DNA of 64,000 nucleotides from positions 1 through 64,000 of the forward strand of contig CAITOF010000101.1 in NCBI GenBank assembly GCA_903893945.1, in the 5' to 3' direction. This stretch comes from an uncultured Oxalobacteraceae bacterium. GTDB lineage: Bacteria; Pseudomonadota; Gammaproteobacteria; Burkholderiales; Burkholderiaceae_D. Numbering within the stretch: the stretch's first letter is position 1; each line of letters starts with the position of its first letter. This document shows positions 19,392-27,754 of this stretch, in pieces. The position numbers were made by a program, and so were the translations under genes. The notes beneath the pieces were generated by a model that saw nothing but the letters and a program-made list of their open reading frames with translations, was not told the DNA's origin and did not search any database.

Positions 19392-20779
19392 TTAATACCA
19401 TTCATGGGTCCCTGAATGGTGCTCTGAGATCCAAAACCGGTCCCGGGGATTTGTTGACCACTGAACAGAATGTAGTTTGTGTGTCCGAAAAACGTGACAA
19501 ATCCCAAGGCAATGTCTGAACTGGCTGTGGTTGAATTGGTGATTGGGCCGGCGACATTATTGAAGGCAATAACATTTGAATTAAACAGCGAAGGATCAAT
19601 CACTGACAGGGCAAATGTTCCCTGTGATGTGGGAGTACCGGTGGTGTAATTGGCATAATTGAAAATTACGCTTTGTGTGGTAGCCGGGCAGTACAGGCCG
19701 TTAAAATTTGTATTTGAGCACGCCGATAAAGATGAATTGCCCGGATCATTGAAATACGCGATGTCCGTGCCGCTGTCAATATAGGCCGAATTCCAGACGC
19801 CACCGACTTCAGCCTGAAAGGTGGCATAAGTATAATCCTGCAGGTTTCCGTCATTCAACAGGGTAAATAATGTCGACACAGGTGTGTTGTTGGATTCTGT
19901 ACTCACACCAAATGTGAGTGTTCCAACGACAGGTGTAACAGAACCCGAAGCACCGACGGCGGGAAGCGTAATAACCACGCCGTTATTATCCGATGCAAAG
20001 TTGTAGACTATATTGGGCAAGCCGCTAAAGTTATTCTGTGTGCAGGTACCCGTGCCACTGTCAGGGCAATCAAAATAAGAGGAGTAATCGAGCAGACTGA
20101 AACTGACTCCGAGCAGTCCGTTACCGCCAAACGAAGTGATCGAGTCAGTTTGTGTTAACGGTGTCGTAGAGCCAACCGGGGTGGAGCATGCACTGGGCAC
20201 CGAAAATCCTGAATTACCAAAAATCTGCATTTGTGTGCCTGTCGCCGATTTACCGGCGATAGAAACATCGACATTGACGACAGGTCCCCAGACATAGCTG
20301 GACACATACTGTTCACATTCACTGACCGTCGTTGTCGCGCTGCCGTTGGTAACTGCGGGCAACGCCGCTTTCAGTGTGGATGACAAGGCTGAGTCCGCGA
20401 TGCGCAGACCTGTTGAGCCGGTATCAACCAGGATATGGTCAATGATCTGGCAATTGGTGGTGCTGCCGGGTGCACAGATCTTCACGCTGATGTAAGGTTG
20501 TTCCGGAAAATTTGCCACACCGGCTGTACCGGCCGCCGCGCAGGGAAATCCATCCACAACGAGTGGTGTCACGTTGCCCGAACCTGTACTGGTCACCGTG
20601 CCGCAACCCATTGGGCTGACTATGCCACTGGCAGGTGGGGTGACCGGCGTTGTTACCGGTGGCGTTGTGGTCGACGACGAGGAGCCGCCTCCACCTCCAC
20701 CGCAACCGGAAACGGACAGGGTAATTGCGGCAACTGCCACCAACAGGACTCGGGAAATTTGGCAAGATGAACAAAACAT
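19388..20779 (-). CDS. DUF3443-family lipoprotein
   Basis: A 463-residue predicted lipoprotein: hydrophobic N-terminus, lipobox ending VSGC near residue 26, then a Gly run and a Ser/Thr/Pro linker (about 27-50). The body matches my memory of DUF3443, found mainly in Burkholderiales. [14 protein letters not shown] near residue 115 resembles the Asp-Thr-Gly active-site loop of aspartic proteases, and [13 protein letters not shown] near 332 could be the matching second lobe. Whether it is a protease is unproven. The DUF2844 gene immediately upstream on the same strand is the usual partner, and the two are probably co-transcribed. The codons end inside the metE 3' end (4-base overlap). Confidence 0.82.
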   Translation of the reverse strand: MFCSSCQISRVLLVAVAAITLSVSGCGGGGGGSSSSTTTPPVTTPVTPPASGIVSPMGCGTVTSTGSGNVTPLVVDGFPCAAAGTAGVANFPEQPYISVKICAPGSTTNCQIIDHILVDTGSTGLRIADSALSSTLKAALPAVTNGSATTTVSECEQYVSSYVWGPVVNVDVSIAGKSATGTQMQIFGNSGFSVPSACSTPVGSTTPLTQTDSITSFGGNGLLGVSFSLLDYSSYFDCPDSGTGTCTQNNFSGLPNIVYNFASDNNGVVITLPAVGASGSVTPVVGTLTFGVSTESNNTPVSTLFTLLNDGNLQDYTYATFQAEVGGVWNSAYIDSGTDIAYFNDPGNSSLSACSNTNFNGLYCPATTQSVIFNYANYTTGTPTSQGTFALSVIDPSLFNSNVIAFNNVAGPITNSTTASSDIALGFVTFFGHTNYILFSGQQIPGTGFGSQSTIQGPMNGIN

Positions 20780-20840
20780 GGCAGTGCGTTCCTTTTTGAT
20801 TGCGGGTCTGGAATAATAAATAATGGAAAATCTGCGATGA

Positions 20841-21341
20841 TTACTTCATCTTCTCGTTGGGAACGGCTATCGGACCAGACAGGTTTTGCGGAAGTAACGC
20901 CGGAACATGCGCCGTACCTGAAAAAATCCGGTTAACTGCGCGTGCATGCATTTCAAAATCGTCATCGACCCGGTCTGCGTGGCGGCTGGTAGGAGACGTT
21001 CCATGAACCGAACCGGAAAAACGGTTGGCGTAATCGCCCCAGAGCGGACCCATCTGGGGCCATGAACCGCGCTTAAGCCAGGTAATTTCAAATACCTTGC
21101 CAGCTGGCGAAACCAGCTCATGAACCACTCCATTGTCTGGAAGCGTCAGCATATAGTCAGTGTAGCCATCACTCTTGGTGATTTTAAGCGTGGCACCCAG
21201 TGCAGCCTGATCCTTTTTAACACTGGCAGCGTCAAGGCCGAGCGTCGCGTGGGCAGTTATTGACGTGAAGACCAGAACTGAACTGATGCACAGGCCCGGC
21301 AGGGTCAGGATTGGTGTGATGTTTTTAATTGAACGGTTCAT
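20841..21341 (-). CDS. DUF2844-family secreted protein
   Basis: A 166-residue protein with a signal peptide (MNRSIKNITPILTLPGLCISSVLVFTSITAHA, about 32 residues, cleavage after AHA). The mature start TLGLDAASVKKDQAALGA and the middle GKVFEITWLKRGSWPQMGPLWGDY fit DUF2844, a family of unknown function that nearly always lies next to DUF3443. I use the ATG at 21341 because the signal peptide starts there; the frame extends to 21410 without homology. It is the first gene of the pair, 61 bases ahead of the lipoprotein. A surface or envelope role is inferred from export only. Confidence 0.78.
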   Translation of the reverse strand: MNRSIKNITPILTLPGLCISSVLVFTSITAHATLGLDAASVKKDQAALGATLKITKSDGYTDYMLTLPDNGVVHELVSPAGKVFEITWLKRGSWPQMGPLWGDYANRFSGSVHGTSPTSRHADRVDDDFEMHARAVNRIFSGTAHVPALLPQNLSGPIAVPNEKMK

Positions 21342-21410
21342 TGTCGTGTTACCAGACTTATAAAGAGGGTAAGAGAGTATATCCGAAAAAAAACTGTCTG
21401 ATGTTGTCAT

Positions 21411-21734
21411 CTAACTGACATGTGACGCGGGATGAAAAATCGACCCGTCGCCATAGCTGCGCAACACCTGCGAAATAACCACCTGGTAGCCTTCCAGCCA
21501 GTTTTTGTGATTTGCTTTCGCTTCCAGATGTTTGGGGTGCTGCATCAATTCCTGGAGTCCGTCCATCGATGACCAGTAATACATGGTTGAAACACAGCCA
21601 GTATCCGGATTTTCCCAGGTTTCTTCGCCGATATAGCCTGTCGTACTACGGGCAAAGTCCGCGATGGCCTGATCAAGCTGATGAAATGCGTCGTCAAATT
21701 GCTTTTTCTTAAAGATAAAGTTGGCACAAAACAT
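21411..21734 (-). CDS. Antibiotic-biosynthesis-monooxygenase-like (ABM) protein
   Basis: A 107-residue cytoplasmic protein without signal peptide or membrane segment. Its pattern (ANFIFKKKQFDDAFHQLDQAIADFARSTTGYIGEETWENPDTG, then YYWSSMDGLQELMQHPKHLEAK) is that of a dimeric alpha/beta-barrel ABM-type fold, in which a small chain binds or oxidises an aromatic or other small molecule. No specific reaction can be named. It lies 11 bases after the asparaginase-like gene on the same strand and is probably co-transcribed with it. Confidence 0.65.
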   Translation of the reverse strand: MFCANFIFKKKQFDDAFHQLDQAIADFARSTTGYIGEETWENPDTGCVSTMYYWSSMDGLQELMQHPKHLEAKANHKNWLEGYQVVISQVLRSYGDGSIFHPASHVS

Positions 21735-21745
21735 TCAGACCCCCT

Positions 21746-22231
21746 TCATTCAGGTACAAAGACACCCTGATCGCGATTTTTCCTGACATTATCCCAGTTG
21801 AAAATTTGTCCGTTCATGGCAATGTAGACACCCGCTGCCAGGGTCTGTGCAATGCCGCAGGCAAATCCGAAATTGAAAAATGCATCGGAATTGGCGATTT
21901 CATAGGGGATCATGGCACCGGTCAGAACGATGGTCTTATCTAATCGGGCCTTTCCCAGGACATGTGCCGTTTCGCGCATTGTGTCAGTGCCGTGAATTAT
22001 GACGATGTTTTTTTCGCTGGCGCGCTGGCAAGCAGCGCACACATTGATCCGATCGGCATCCTGCATGTCCAGTGAATCCAGCATGGCAACAATCTCGAGT
22101 TGGGTCGGCAATGTCATTCGGGTGCGCGCAATGACGTCGGGCAAATGACTGGCGGCAAAACCAAGCTTGCCGGTCAGTTCGTCATAATGCTTGTCAAAAG
22201 TGCCACCGGTGGCGAGAATACGTAAGCTCAT
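21746..22231 (-). CDS. Single-domain asparaginase-like protein
   Basis: A 161-residue protein corresponding to the N-terminal domain of type I/II asparaginases. Both catalytic blocks are present: ATGGTFDK at residues 7-14 (nucleophile Thr) and IIHGTDTMRETAH near residue 79 (Thr-Asp-(Lys) triad region). The C-terminal domain of normal asparaginases (about 330 residues) is absent. It ends cleanly (NRDQGVFVPE), and I recall one-domain homologues of the same length in Burkholderiales, so it is probably a family rather than a broken gene. Activity on asparagine is not certain. Confidence 0.78.
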   Translation of the reverse strand: MSLRILATGGTFDKHYDELTGKLGFAASHLPDVIARTRMTLPTQLEIVAMLDSLDMQDADRINVCAACQRASEKNIVIIHGTDTMRETAHVLGKARLDKTIVLTGAMIPYEIANSDAFFNFGFACGIAQTLAAGVYIAMNGQIFNWDNVRKNRDQGVFVPE

Positions 22232-22292
22232 GGTTAAATTTGTAAATGGAAAGGGCTATTGTACCGTTGATGTTATGAATTGTAATATTGCT

Positions 22293-22320
22293 TTGCGGAA
22301 ATAAAAAAGGATTTTAGTAT
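22293..22320 (+). promoter_or_regulatory. Candidate promoter before the short outer-membrane protein
   Basis: TTGCGG (22293-22298) and TAGTAT (22315-22320) are 16 bases apart, 41 bases before the ATG at 22361. This is a moderate match to sigma-70, supported only by position. Confidence 0.3.
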
Positions 22321-22360
22321 AAGCCTCAGAGCCGGACTTCGCCCGGGTCTGGAGCGGATC

Positions 22361-22801
22361 ATGAATAAATGGCAGAAATGGTCGATAGGCTGGTTGTCGT
22401 CATACCTGTGCTTGAATGCCTGTGCGGATAATGTCGGCGCGGATCTGGGATCCTATACATCGGCCCTGAACAATGCGTATAAAGTCGCTACCGACGATTA
22501 CGTCGCAGGAAACAGCGTCTTTACCGAAAGACATTATGGAACGACCAGAACCGGTGCGGGATGGAAAACCTGGCATGTGACCCAAAAGGGCTGGGCCGTT
22601 TTCAGTGATGTCGGCGTGTTGTACCATGGAAGGACTACCATTAGCCTGGCCGACACGCGCTGCATCCTGTCATATGGGGATACAACGGAGAACTGTCCGG
22701 GCGGCGGTCCGGGCGAGGTTGGCAGGGGAACTGTTCATAACACGCCGGGCAGATCCGCTTCACTACCGGTATTCAATATCGGAATCAGCTACCGATTTTA
22801 G
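22361..22801 (+). CDS. Short outer-membrane beta-barrel-like protein
   Basis: A 146-residue protein with an N-terminal export signal (about residues 1-22, ...LSSYLCLNACA) and a C-terminal end VFNIGISYRF, the alternating pattern with final Phe that the BAM machinery reads as a beta-signal. Internal segments such as GAGWKTWHVTQKGWAVFSDVGVLYHG look like barrel strands of larger betaproteobacterial outer-membrane proteins. At this length it could form only about four to six strands, so it may be a shortened copy of a roughly 200-residue porin-like protein that kept both ends. I cannot name the family. Its stop overlaps the convergent next gene by four bases. Confidence 0.6.
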   Translation: MNKWQKWSIGWLSSYLCLNACADNVGADLGSYTSALNNAYKVATDDYVAGNSVFTERHYGTTRTGAGWKTWHVTQKGWAVFSDVGVLYHGRTTISLADTRCILSYGDTTENCPGGGPGEVGRGTVHNTPGRSASLPVFNIGISYRF

Positions 22802-23127
22802 GATTCACTTATTTCCACCTGGGCGTCTGAATCACACCCAATCTCCAGCGCTAACCATCGCCGTACCAGAAAAATAAAGGGGCGATTGAACACGGCCGGT
22901 AACCACGCGCAAAATCGTCCTGGGGTCAGCAACATCCCACAGCGGTAAACGGCAGTTTCAGCCTGCCAGATCAATGCGGGGCAGGCCTCTTCCTTATGTG
23001 ACAATAGCAGCGCGGAAACCGGGCAGGGCGCCACCATGCAACAGATGCCACAGCCATTGCACGGTTGGCCGACTGGCGGCTTCGCCGGAGCCAGATCGTG
23101 GATTTTGATTACCGGGTGGATGGCCAT
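22798..23127 (-). CDS. YkgJ-family cysteine-cluster protein
   Basis: A 109-residue cytoplasmic protein with an N-terminal cysteine motif (PCNGCGICCMVAPCPVS, about residues 22-38) and later single cysteines near 49, 63 and 73. The pattern fits the YkgJ/CxxCxxCC metal- or Fe-S-binding family of unknown function. The C-terminal half contains a Trp/Phe-rich segment. It follows the AI-2E-type permease gene by 12 bases on the same strand and could share its transcript. Confidence 0.72.
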   Translation of the reverse strand: MAIHPVIKIHDLAPAKPPVGQPCNGCGICCMVAPCPVSALLLSHKEEACPALIWQAETAVYRCGMLLTPGRFCAWLPAVFNRPFIFLVRRWLALEIGCDSDAQVEISES

Positions 23128-23139
23128 GATAACCAGGCG

Positions 23140-24156
23140 TCAAGGTTTGACCGTGTCACACCCATAACCCATGCCAAGTTCCAGCTTGAGCCAGGCATAA
23201 AATATCGGCGCTGAAATCAGGCCGGGCAGGCCGAACAATGCTTCCATCACCAGCATGGCAATCAGTATCTCCCAGGCGCGGGCATTGATCTGGCTGCCTA
23301 TGATCTGGGCGTTCAGAAAATATTCAAATTTATGAATGAATACCATGTAGAGCAGGGAAAAAAGCGCAACCTGCAGGGAATGGGTAATGCTGACCGTCAC
23401 GACGATGGTGTTTGAAATGATATTGCCGACCACCGGCAACAGGCCGGTAATGAAGGTAATCAGGACCATGGTCTTTGAAAACGGCAGATGGACATCACAC
23501 GCGGGCAGAATAAGCAGCAGGTAAACGGCCGAAAAAATCGTGTTGATAGCCGAGATCCGCACTTGCGCAAAGACGATGCGCTGGAACGCCGACTGCAGAT
23601 TTTTTGCGCGCTCCTGCAAGGCCTGAACAAAATCCGGCAGGACCATCGGTTTGTCATGGATGGCTATCATTCCCCCAATGATCATGCCGATCAGGACATG
23701 AATGAAAGCTCGCAGGATTTCCTGCCCCCAGTTTTCCGCCGCGTGACCGTTGGTGCGCAACCAGTTGGCTAACAGCTCACGCAATTCGTCGGCCGTGCCA
23801 GGCAGGTATCCCCCGATCCATGCAGGTATTTGCGGACGTGCTGTTTCAATCACACCTGCCAATGTCTGTAGCACGCTGTGCAGGTTGCCCGAGTCACTTC
23901 GGGCAAAACTGATGGCAAGCAGCGTAAGGGTGGTCAGCAGGCTGATGACCAAAAAAGCCAAAACCGCCAATACAAAAATGCGTGCCTTGACGAATTTTAT
24001 TTTCTTCTCGACCAGTGGCGAGATAAGATGGACCAGTGAATACACCAGCAATCCTGCATAGAGTGCAAACAGTAACCCTGCTTTCAAAATCACAATACCT
24101 GCCAGAAGGGCCAGTACGTAGGATGCAAGCACAGGTAATGTGTATTTATTGGACAT
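23140..24156 (-). CDS. AI-2E-family transporter
   Basis: A 338-residue inner-membrane protein of the AI-2E (PerM/TqsA) superfamily, with about seven to eight hydrophobic segments, an amphipathic central region and the conserved final part (LPVVGNIISN, then EYFLNAQIIGSQINARAWE). Members export autoinducer-2 or exchange ions; substrate is not predictable here. The ATG at 24156 (MSNKYTLPVLASYV) is used. A TTG at 24177 overlapping the MAPEG stop codon as TTGA is an alternative that would couple translation of the two genes. Confidence 0.83.
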   Translation of the reverse strand: MSNKYTLPVLASYVLALLAGIVILKAGLLFALYAGLLVYSLVHLISPLVEKKIKFVKARIFVLAVLAFLVISLLTTLTLLAISFARSDSGNLHSVLQTLAGVIETARPQIPAWIGGYLPGTADELRELLANWLRTNGHAAENWGQEILRAFIHVLIGMIIGGMIAIHDKPMVLPDFVQALQERAKNLQSAFQRIVFAQVRISAINTIFSAVYLLLILPACDVHLPFSKTMVLITFITGLLPVVGNIISNTIVVTVSITHSLQVALFSLLYMVFIHKFEYFLNAQIIGSQINARAWEILIAMLVMEALFGLPGLISAPIFYAWLKLELGMGYGCDTVKP

Positions 24157-24173
24157 GGCTGAACGACCCGGCC

Positions 24174-24551
24174 TCAATGAATGATCAGGCCGACAATCGA
24201 GGTGATCAGTAATCCTATGGCGGCCAGACTCGAAATGCCGAAACCCAGCGAGCGCTTTTCAGGTGCCTTGTAATAGCCGAGCGCATAAATGACCCGACCA
24301 ACCACCCAGATGGCGCCCAGCAGTGCCGCAAGCCGGTCATCCATGAAAAGGCAGGTAAGCCACAGTAAGGGGATAAAAATGATGATTTGTTCAACGGTAT
24401 TGGCCTGGACGCGCTGGGCGACCAGAAACTCGGGCGGACCATCGGAATAGGGTGCACTGACTTTATAGATTCCCCGGGCTTTTCCCGCTTTGGCAAAAGT
24501 CCAGATATACATCAGCAAACTGGCTATGGTGATCCAGGCAGAATATTTCAT
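24174..24551 (-). CDS. MAPEG-family membrane protein
   Basis: A 125-residue protein with four predicted membrane helices and the MAPEG pattern (QRVQANTVEQIIIFIPLLWLT, then GRVIYALGYYKAPEKRSLGF). MAPEG proteins include glutathione transferases and eicosanoid enzymes; bacterial members are mostly uncharacterised. The ATG is preceded by GGAGA at five bases. It lies directly ahead of the AI-2E-type gene. A second, different MAPEG protein is encoded at 63018-63443. Confidence 0.83.
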   Translation of the reverse strand: MKYSAWITIASLLMYIWTFAKAGKARGIYKVSAPYSDGPPEFLVAQRVQANTVEQIIIFIPLLWLTCLFMDDRLAALLGAIWVVGRVIYALGYYKAPEKRSLGFGISSLAAIGLLITSIVGLIIH

Positions 24552-24770
24552 GTTGTCTCCATTCGTTTTAAATTAGAAGCGACTGTCCAAAAGCAGACTG
24601 GGATTGCTGGCAGCCGGACAATGATACAGTCATTTAACCGCCAAATTAACCATTTGAAATTGGTTTGTCGTGCATTTGTTGAAATTAAAATACCATTTTG
24701 TCAAATAAAACAGCAAGATGCACGCAAGATAAGTGCAATTAACACGATACAAAGGCACGGCTCTTGAATT

Positions 24771-24791
24771 AAAATCACGTGAAAATCACGT
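24771..24791. repeat. 10-bp direct repeat ahead of the diguanylate cyclase gene
   Basis: AAAATCACGT occurs at 24771-24780 and again at 24782-24791, a spacing of 11 bases or about one helical turn. It lies 26 bases before the likely start at 24817, in a 265-base gap with no gene. A regulator half-site pair is possible but chance cannot be excluded. Confidence 0.35.
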
Positions 24792-24816
24792 CTGCATCCA
24801 ATTACCTATAGCATCT

Positions 24817-26280
24817 ATGCGCCGTTTATTCAAAAAGTACAATCTACTGCTGGGACTGGGCGTCATCCTGGCCCTTGGCTTCCTGGCGAACTCTCTTGCC
24901 ACGCTTTACCTGTCGCGCGACGCACTGCTGCAGCAGAGTGAGAAGAAAACGCTGCCGTTAATTGGCGAAAATATGGCGTCAGTCATTGCACTCAGCCTGT
25001 CCAGATCACACGCTATATCATCACAGCTGGCCAATGATGTTTTCCTGCGCGACGCAATACTGAGTGAGGATCCGGACACGGAAAAAGTGGTCGCGTATCT
25101 CAAATCAGCCAGGCAAAAAGATGCGTCGCTGTCGCATTTTCTGGTGATTGAAAAGGACCAGAAATATCTGGACAGCCGCGGCACTGTACGAACCGTCAAT
25201 CAGGACGATTTTCGGGATGAATGGTACGCGCAGTTACGCCAGTCTGACCGCGACCATGTGGCGCAGATAGCATCTGATTTTGCTGAAGAAAATAGCCCGA
25301 TTCTGAATCTGGGCTACCCCATCCACGATGCAGAACATGGCTTTGCGGGTGCCGTCGGCCTCAGCATGCCAATGACAGTATTACTGACAACCATGAACGA
25401 CTATGCGAAAAATTACGGTTGTTCAATTTTTTTCGTTGACCACAACGGGAAAATAGTTCTGTCTGACACGCGATCGAATAAAGTGGGCAATATTCGCCAA
25501 CTGGATGGCATTAAACTGGTGGCCGATGATCTTCTGAATAATCGACAGCCCATACAGAGTAAATCGTACGATAAAGCCGAGGCGCGTTTGCAGCTGAATG
25601 CACGCTATGTTCCCGAGCTCGGGTGGTATCTGATGGTGGAAAATGATACGGCCAGCGCCGTGCACGACGTCATGCCGCTGGTTTACACCAATGCCGTGGC
25701 CGGTACTGTCATTACACTGTTGGCGCTGCTGCTGGCAGGGCACTTCATTGCCAATTACCAGATTCGCATGAACGTATTGGCCAGCCGGGACAGCATGACA
25801 GGGCTGATGAACCGCCAGGCGTTCACCAACTCTTTTCAGCAAGCCGTGCTTGAAATGCAGCGTCTGAAGTTGCCACTGTCATTCATTTTATTTGACATCG
25901 ATTACCTGAAAAAAATCAACGAATCGCATGGCCATGCAACGGGCGATAAAATCATTACGGATGTCGCCAGACTGAGTAAAAGTTCAGTGCGCGGCAGCGA
26001 TCTGTTGTGCAGATGGGGTGGCGAGCAGTTCGCATTGCTGTTGAAACGATGTGATGTGGAGCAGGCCTATAAAATTGCTGAACAACTGCGTCTGAATGTG
26101 CAGAATCACCCCTTTACCCTGGCCGATCGTGACGCGTCGGTTACCATCAGCCTGGGAGTGGCAGAGTGGACCGACAATGAATCGGTGGATGACTTATTCG
26201 CCCGTGTGGATGAAGCCGTGTATCTGGCGAAATCTGAAGGTAGAAACAGGGCGGAAATTTCTTACTACGTCAATGCATAG
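24817..26280 (+). CDS. Membrane diguanylate cyclase with periplasmic sensor domain
   Basis: A 487-residue protein: TM1 (about 12-32), a periplasmic Cache-like sensor region (about 33-300), TM2 (about 305-325) and a C-terminal GGDEF domain that makes cyclic di-GMP from GTP. The signature is GGEQF (residues 401-405), with Gln at the fourth position. The product-inhibition site RGSD (392-395) sits exactly five residues before it, and the metal Asp in FDIDYLKKINESHGH is present. The ATG at 24817 (MRRLFKKYNLLL) starts just before TM1, while the frame is open from 24733. Activity is likely but not assured because of the altered signature. No partner gene adjoins it. Confidence 0.87.
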   Translation: MRRLFKKYNLLLGLGVILALGFLANSLATLYLSRDALLQQSEKKTLPLIGENMASVIALSLSRSHAISSQLANDVFLRDAILSEDPDTEKVVAYLKSARQKDASLSHFLVIEKDQKYLDSRGTVRTVNQDDFRDEWYAQLRQSDRDHVAQIASDFAEENSPILNLGYPIHDAEHGFAGAVGLSMPMTVLLTTMNDYAKNYGCSIFFVDHNGKIVLSDTRSNKVGNIRQLDGIKLVADDLLNNRQPIQSKSYDKAEARLQLNARYVPELGWYLMVENDTASAVHDVMPLVYTNAVAGTVITLLALLLAGHFIANYQIRMNVLASRDSMTGLMNRQAFTNSFQQAVLEMQRLKLPLSFILFDIDYLKKINESHGHATGDKIITDVARLSKSSVRGSDLLCRWGGEQFALLLKRCDVEQAYKIAEQLRLNVQNHPFTLADRDASVTISLGVAEWTDNESVDDLFARVDEAVYLAKSEGRNRAEISYYVNA

Positions 26281-26342
26281 GATTCATGGCCTCGTTACAG
26301 GCCACTTTGTTGCCAATGAAATTCCGTCTGGTTTTGTCTGAA

Positions 26343-27152
26343 TTACAGTCGGCTCTTCATCGCCCTGGTTGCGTTGGCCAACTCCCTGTAGAGAATTGCC
26401 AGCTCCGGGTTCCATTTTTTTAACGCGTCTTCATGGTTCAGGACAGTCTGAACATCGCCACGGGCAATCGGCCCGGTCAGTGCCCGTTGTGGGCCGAGCC
26501 GAAAAATGTTGTTGAATGTTTCCTGGGCCATTGGTTCGGCCAGACGCCTGGCCAGATCCCCGGAAATGCCAGCCGCTTCAAACGTGATCAGAGCCGCGTC
26601 CATCAATGTCACCAGATAGTTGCTGGCAAACACGGCTGCAGCATGGTAAAGCGGTTTGTGGTCCGATTGGATGGCGACAACCTCTGCGCCACTGCGCTTC
26701 AGTGCTTCGGCCAATGGTCCGGTTGCCGTAGCGTCACCTTCGATGCTGAAAATGGTTTTTTGAAATGTGGCCGCGACCTGGGCCGGGTCCGCAAAACTGC
26801 GCATCGGATGCAGGCTGGCGGCGTTAGCGTTCAGACCCAATTCTGCGGCTGTCAATGCGCCACTGCAATGAAAGACGAGTGTTGATGGTTGAATGCGTCC
26901 GGTGTCAATTAACTTCATGCTGCATGCGCGGATTTGATCGTCCGGTACGGCAATCATGTATATATCCGCCGGGCGCAGTTGCGCGAACGCGTCTGTTGCG
27001 GTGCCTGCAGCAATGAACTGACACGCAGCCAGACTGCTGTCCATCGTTCGGTTTAAGATGTCGCAGACAGTAAAAATCCGGTCCTGATGAAACTGACGCC
27101 CAAGCACACAGCCTACCCTGCCTGCACCGATAATACTTAAAGTCGGTTTCAT
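26343..27152 (-). CDS. Rossmann-fold and DUF2520 domain protein
   Basis: A 269-residue cytoplasmic protein. An N-terminal NAD(P)-binding Rossmann fold (IIGAGRVGCVLGRQF, residues 6-20; IAVPDDQI near 68) is followed by an all-helical DUF2520 domain (about residues 130-265, with DHKPLYHAAAVFASNYLVTLMDAA). The layout resembles 6-phosphogluconate-type and ketopantoate-reductase-like dehydrogenases. The substrate is unknown. The gene stands alone, with a strong hairpin 30 bases upstream of its start that separates it from the next minus-strand gene. Confidence 0.82.
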   Translation of the reverse strand: MKPTLSIIGAGRVGCVLGRQFHQDRIFTVCDILNRTMDSSLAACQFIAAGTATDAFAQLRPADIYMIAVPDDQIRACSMKLIDTGRIQPSTLVFHCSGALTAAELGLNANAASLHPMRSFADPAQVAATFQKTIFSIEGDATATGPLAEALKRSGAEVVAIQSDHKPLYHAAAVFASNYLVTLMDAALITFEAAGISGDLARRLAEPMAQETFNNIFRLGPQRALTGPIARGDVQTVLNHEDALKKWNPELAILYRELANATRAMKSRL

Positions 27153-27181
27153 ACCCCCCCTGTTTCAGTCGGCTGAACGAA

Positions 27182-27219
27182 AATAAACAACCTCAATCGC
27201 AAGAATGAGGTTGTTTATT
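27182..27219. terminator. Strong hairpin terminator
   Basis: A perfect 14-bp stem, AATAAACAACCTCA (27182-27195) with TGAGGTTGTTTATT (27206-27219), closes a ten-base loop. T-rich bases lie on the distal arm on both strands. It lies 12 bases after the end of the minus-strand gene at 27232-27582 and is best placed to end that transcript. Confidence 0.8.
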
Positions 27220-27231
27220 GTTTAAAGCAAG

Positions 27232-27582
27232 TTATTTTGAGCGGCGATTGACTTCTTCGGACTGGTGAGCCGTTTCATTGCAGGCTTTCAGGCTTTCATG
27301 ACTGGTTGCTGACTGGACGCAGGACTGCAGGGTTTGCAGGATCTGGATATGAGCCGCAATGTGGGCCAATTCTTTTTGCTGATGCTCTGCAAAATTGGGC
27401 GTCTGCCGTGGTTGCGCAGGCAGTGTCGGGTTGGGCGTAGCCGGGGTTTGAGCCTGCGCATGCTGATTCATGAATAAAAGCAGAATTGTCATTGCGACCA
27501 AGGTGCCTAGGCCAAAGTAAGCATCGCGCCTGATCAGCGACGCTGGCGCGGTTTTTTTTCTTAATGCCGACTGGTTGAGCAT
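27232..27582 (-). CDS. Small membrane-anchored or exported protein of unknown function
   Basis: A 116-residue protein not recognised. A basic N-terminus (about 1-22) precedes one hydrophobic segment (GLGTLVAMTILLLFMN, about 24-39) and a possible signal-peptidase site AQA near residue 44. A Pro/Thr/Gln-rich stretch follows (45-65), then a helical domain with two cysteines (SCVQ and ACNE, near 88 and 101) that could form a disulfide. The gene is flanked by a terminator and a 172-base gap without features. A periplasmic helical protein is the most that can be said. Confidence 0.6.
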   Translation of the reverse strand: MLNQSALRKKTAPASLIRRDAYFGLGTLVAMTILLLFMNQHAQAQTPATPNPTLPAQPRQTPNFAEHQQKELAHIAAHIQILQTLQSCVQSATSHESLKACNETAHQSEEVNRRSK

Positions 27583-27754
27583 GATGTGGTTTCCTTCCCT
27601 GAATTAATTGTACCGGGCAGATAATGCCAGCTAAACGGGCTGCAACTTTCTAGCGCAGTCGAGCTTGATACTAGTACGGATAATCAGGCGAAACAATCGG
27701 GTTTGATCGATTGTTACAAAGACTTTCGCAGTTTATATTTTAGAAGCAAGTGTC

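Noticed and set aside
21746-22231. Asparaginase-like gene as a broken full-length asparaginase
   Set aside because: The end is clean, no second domain lies in any frame nearby, and one-domain homologues of this length exist as I recall, so a real short family is more likely.
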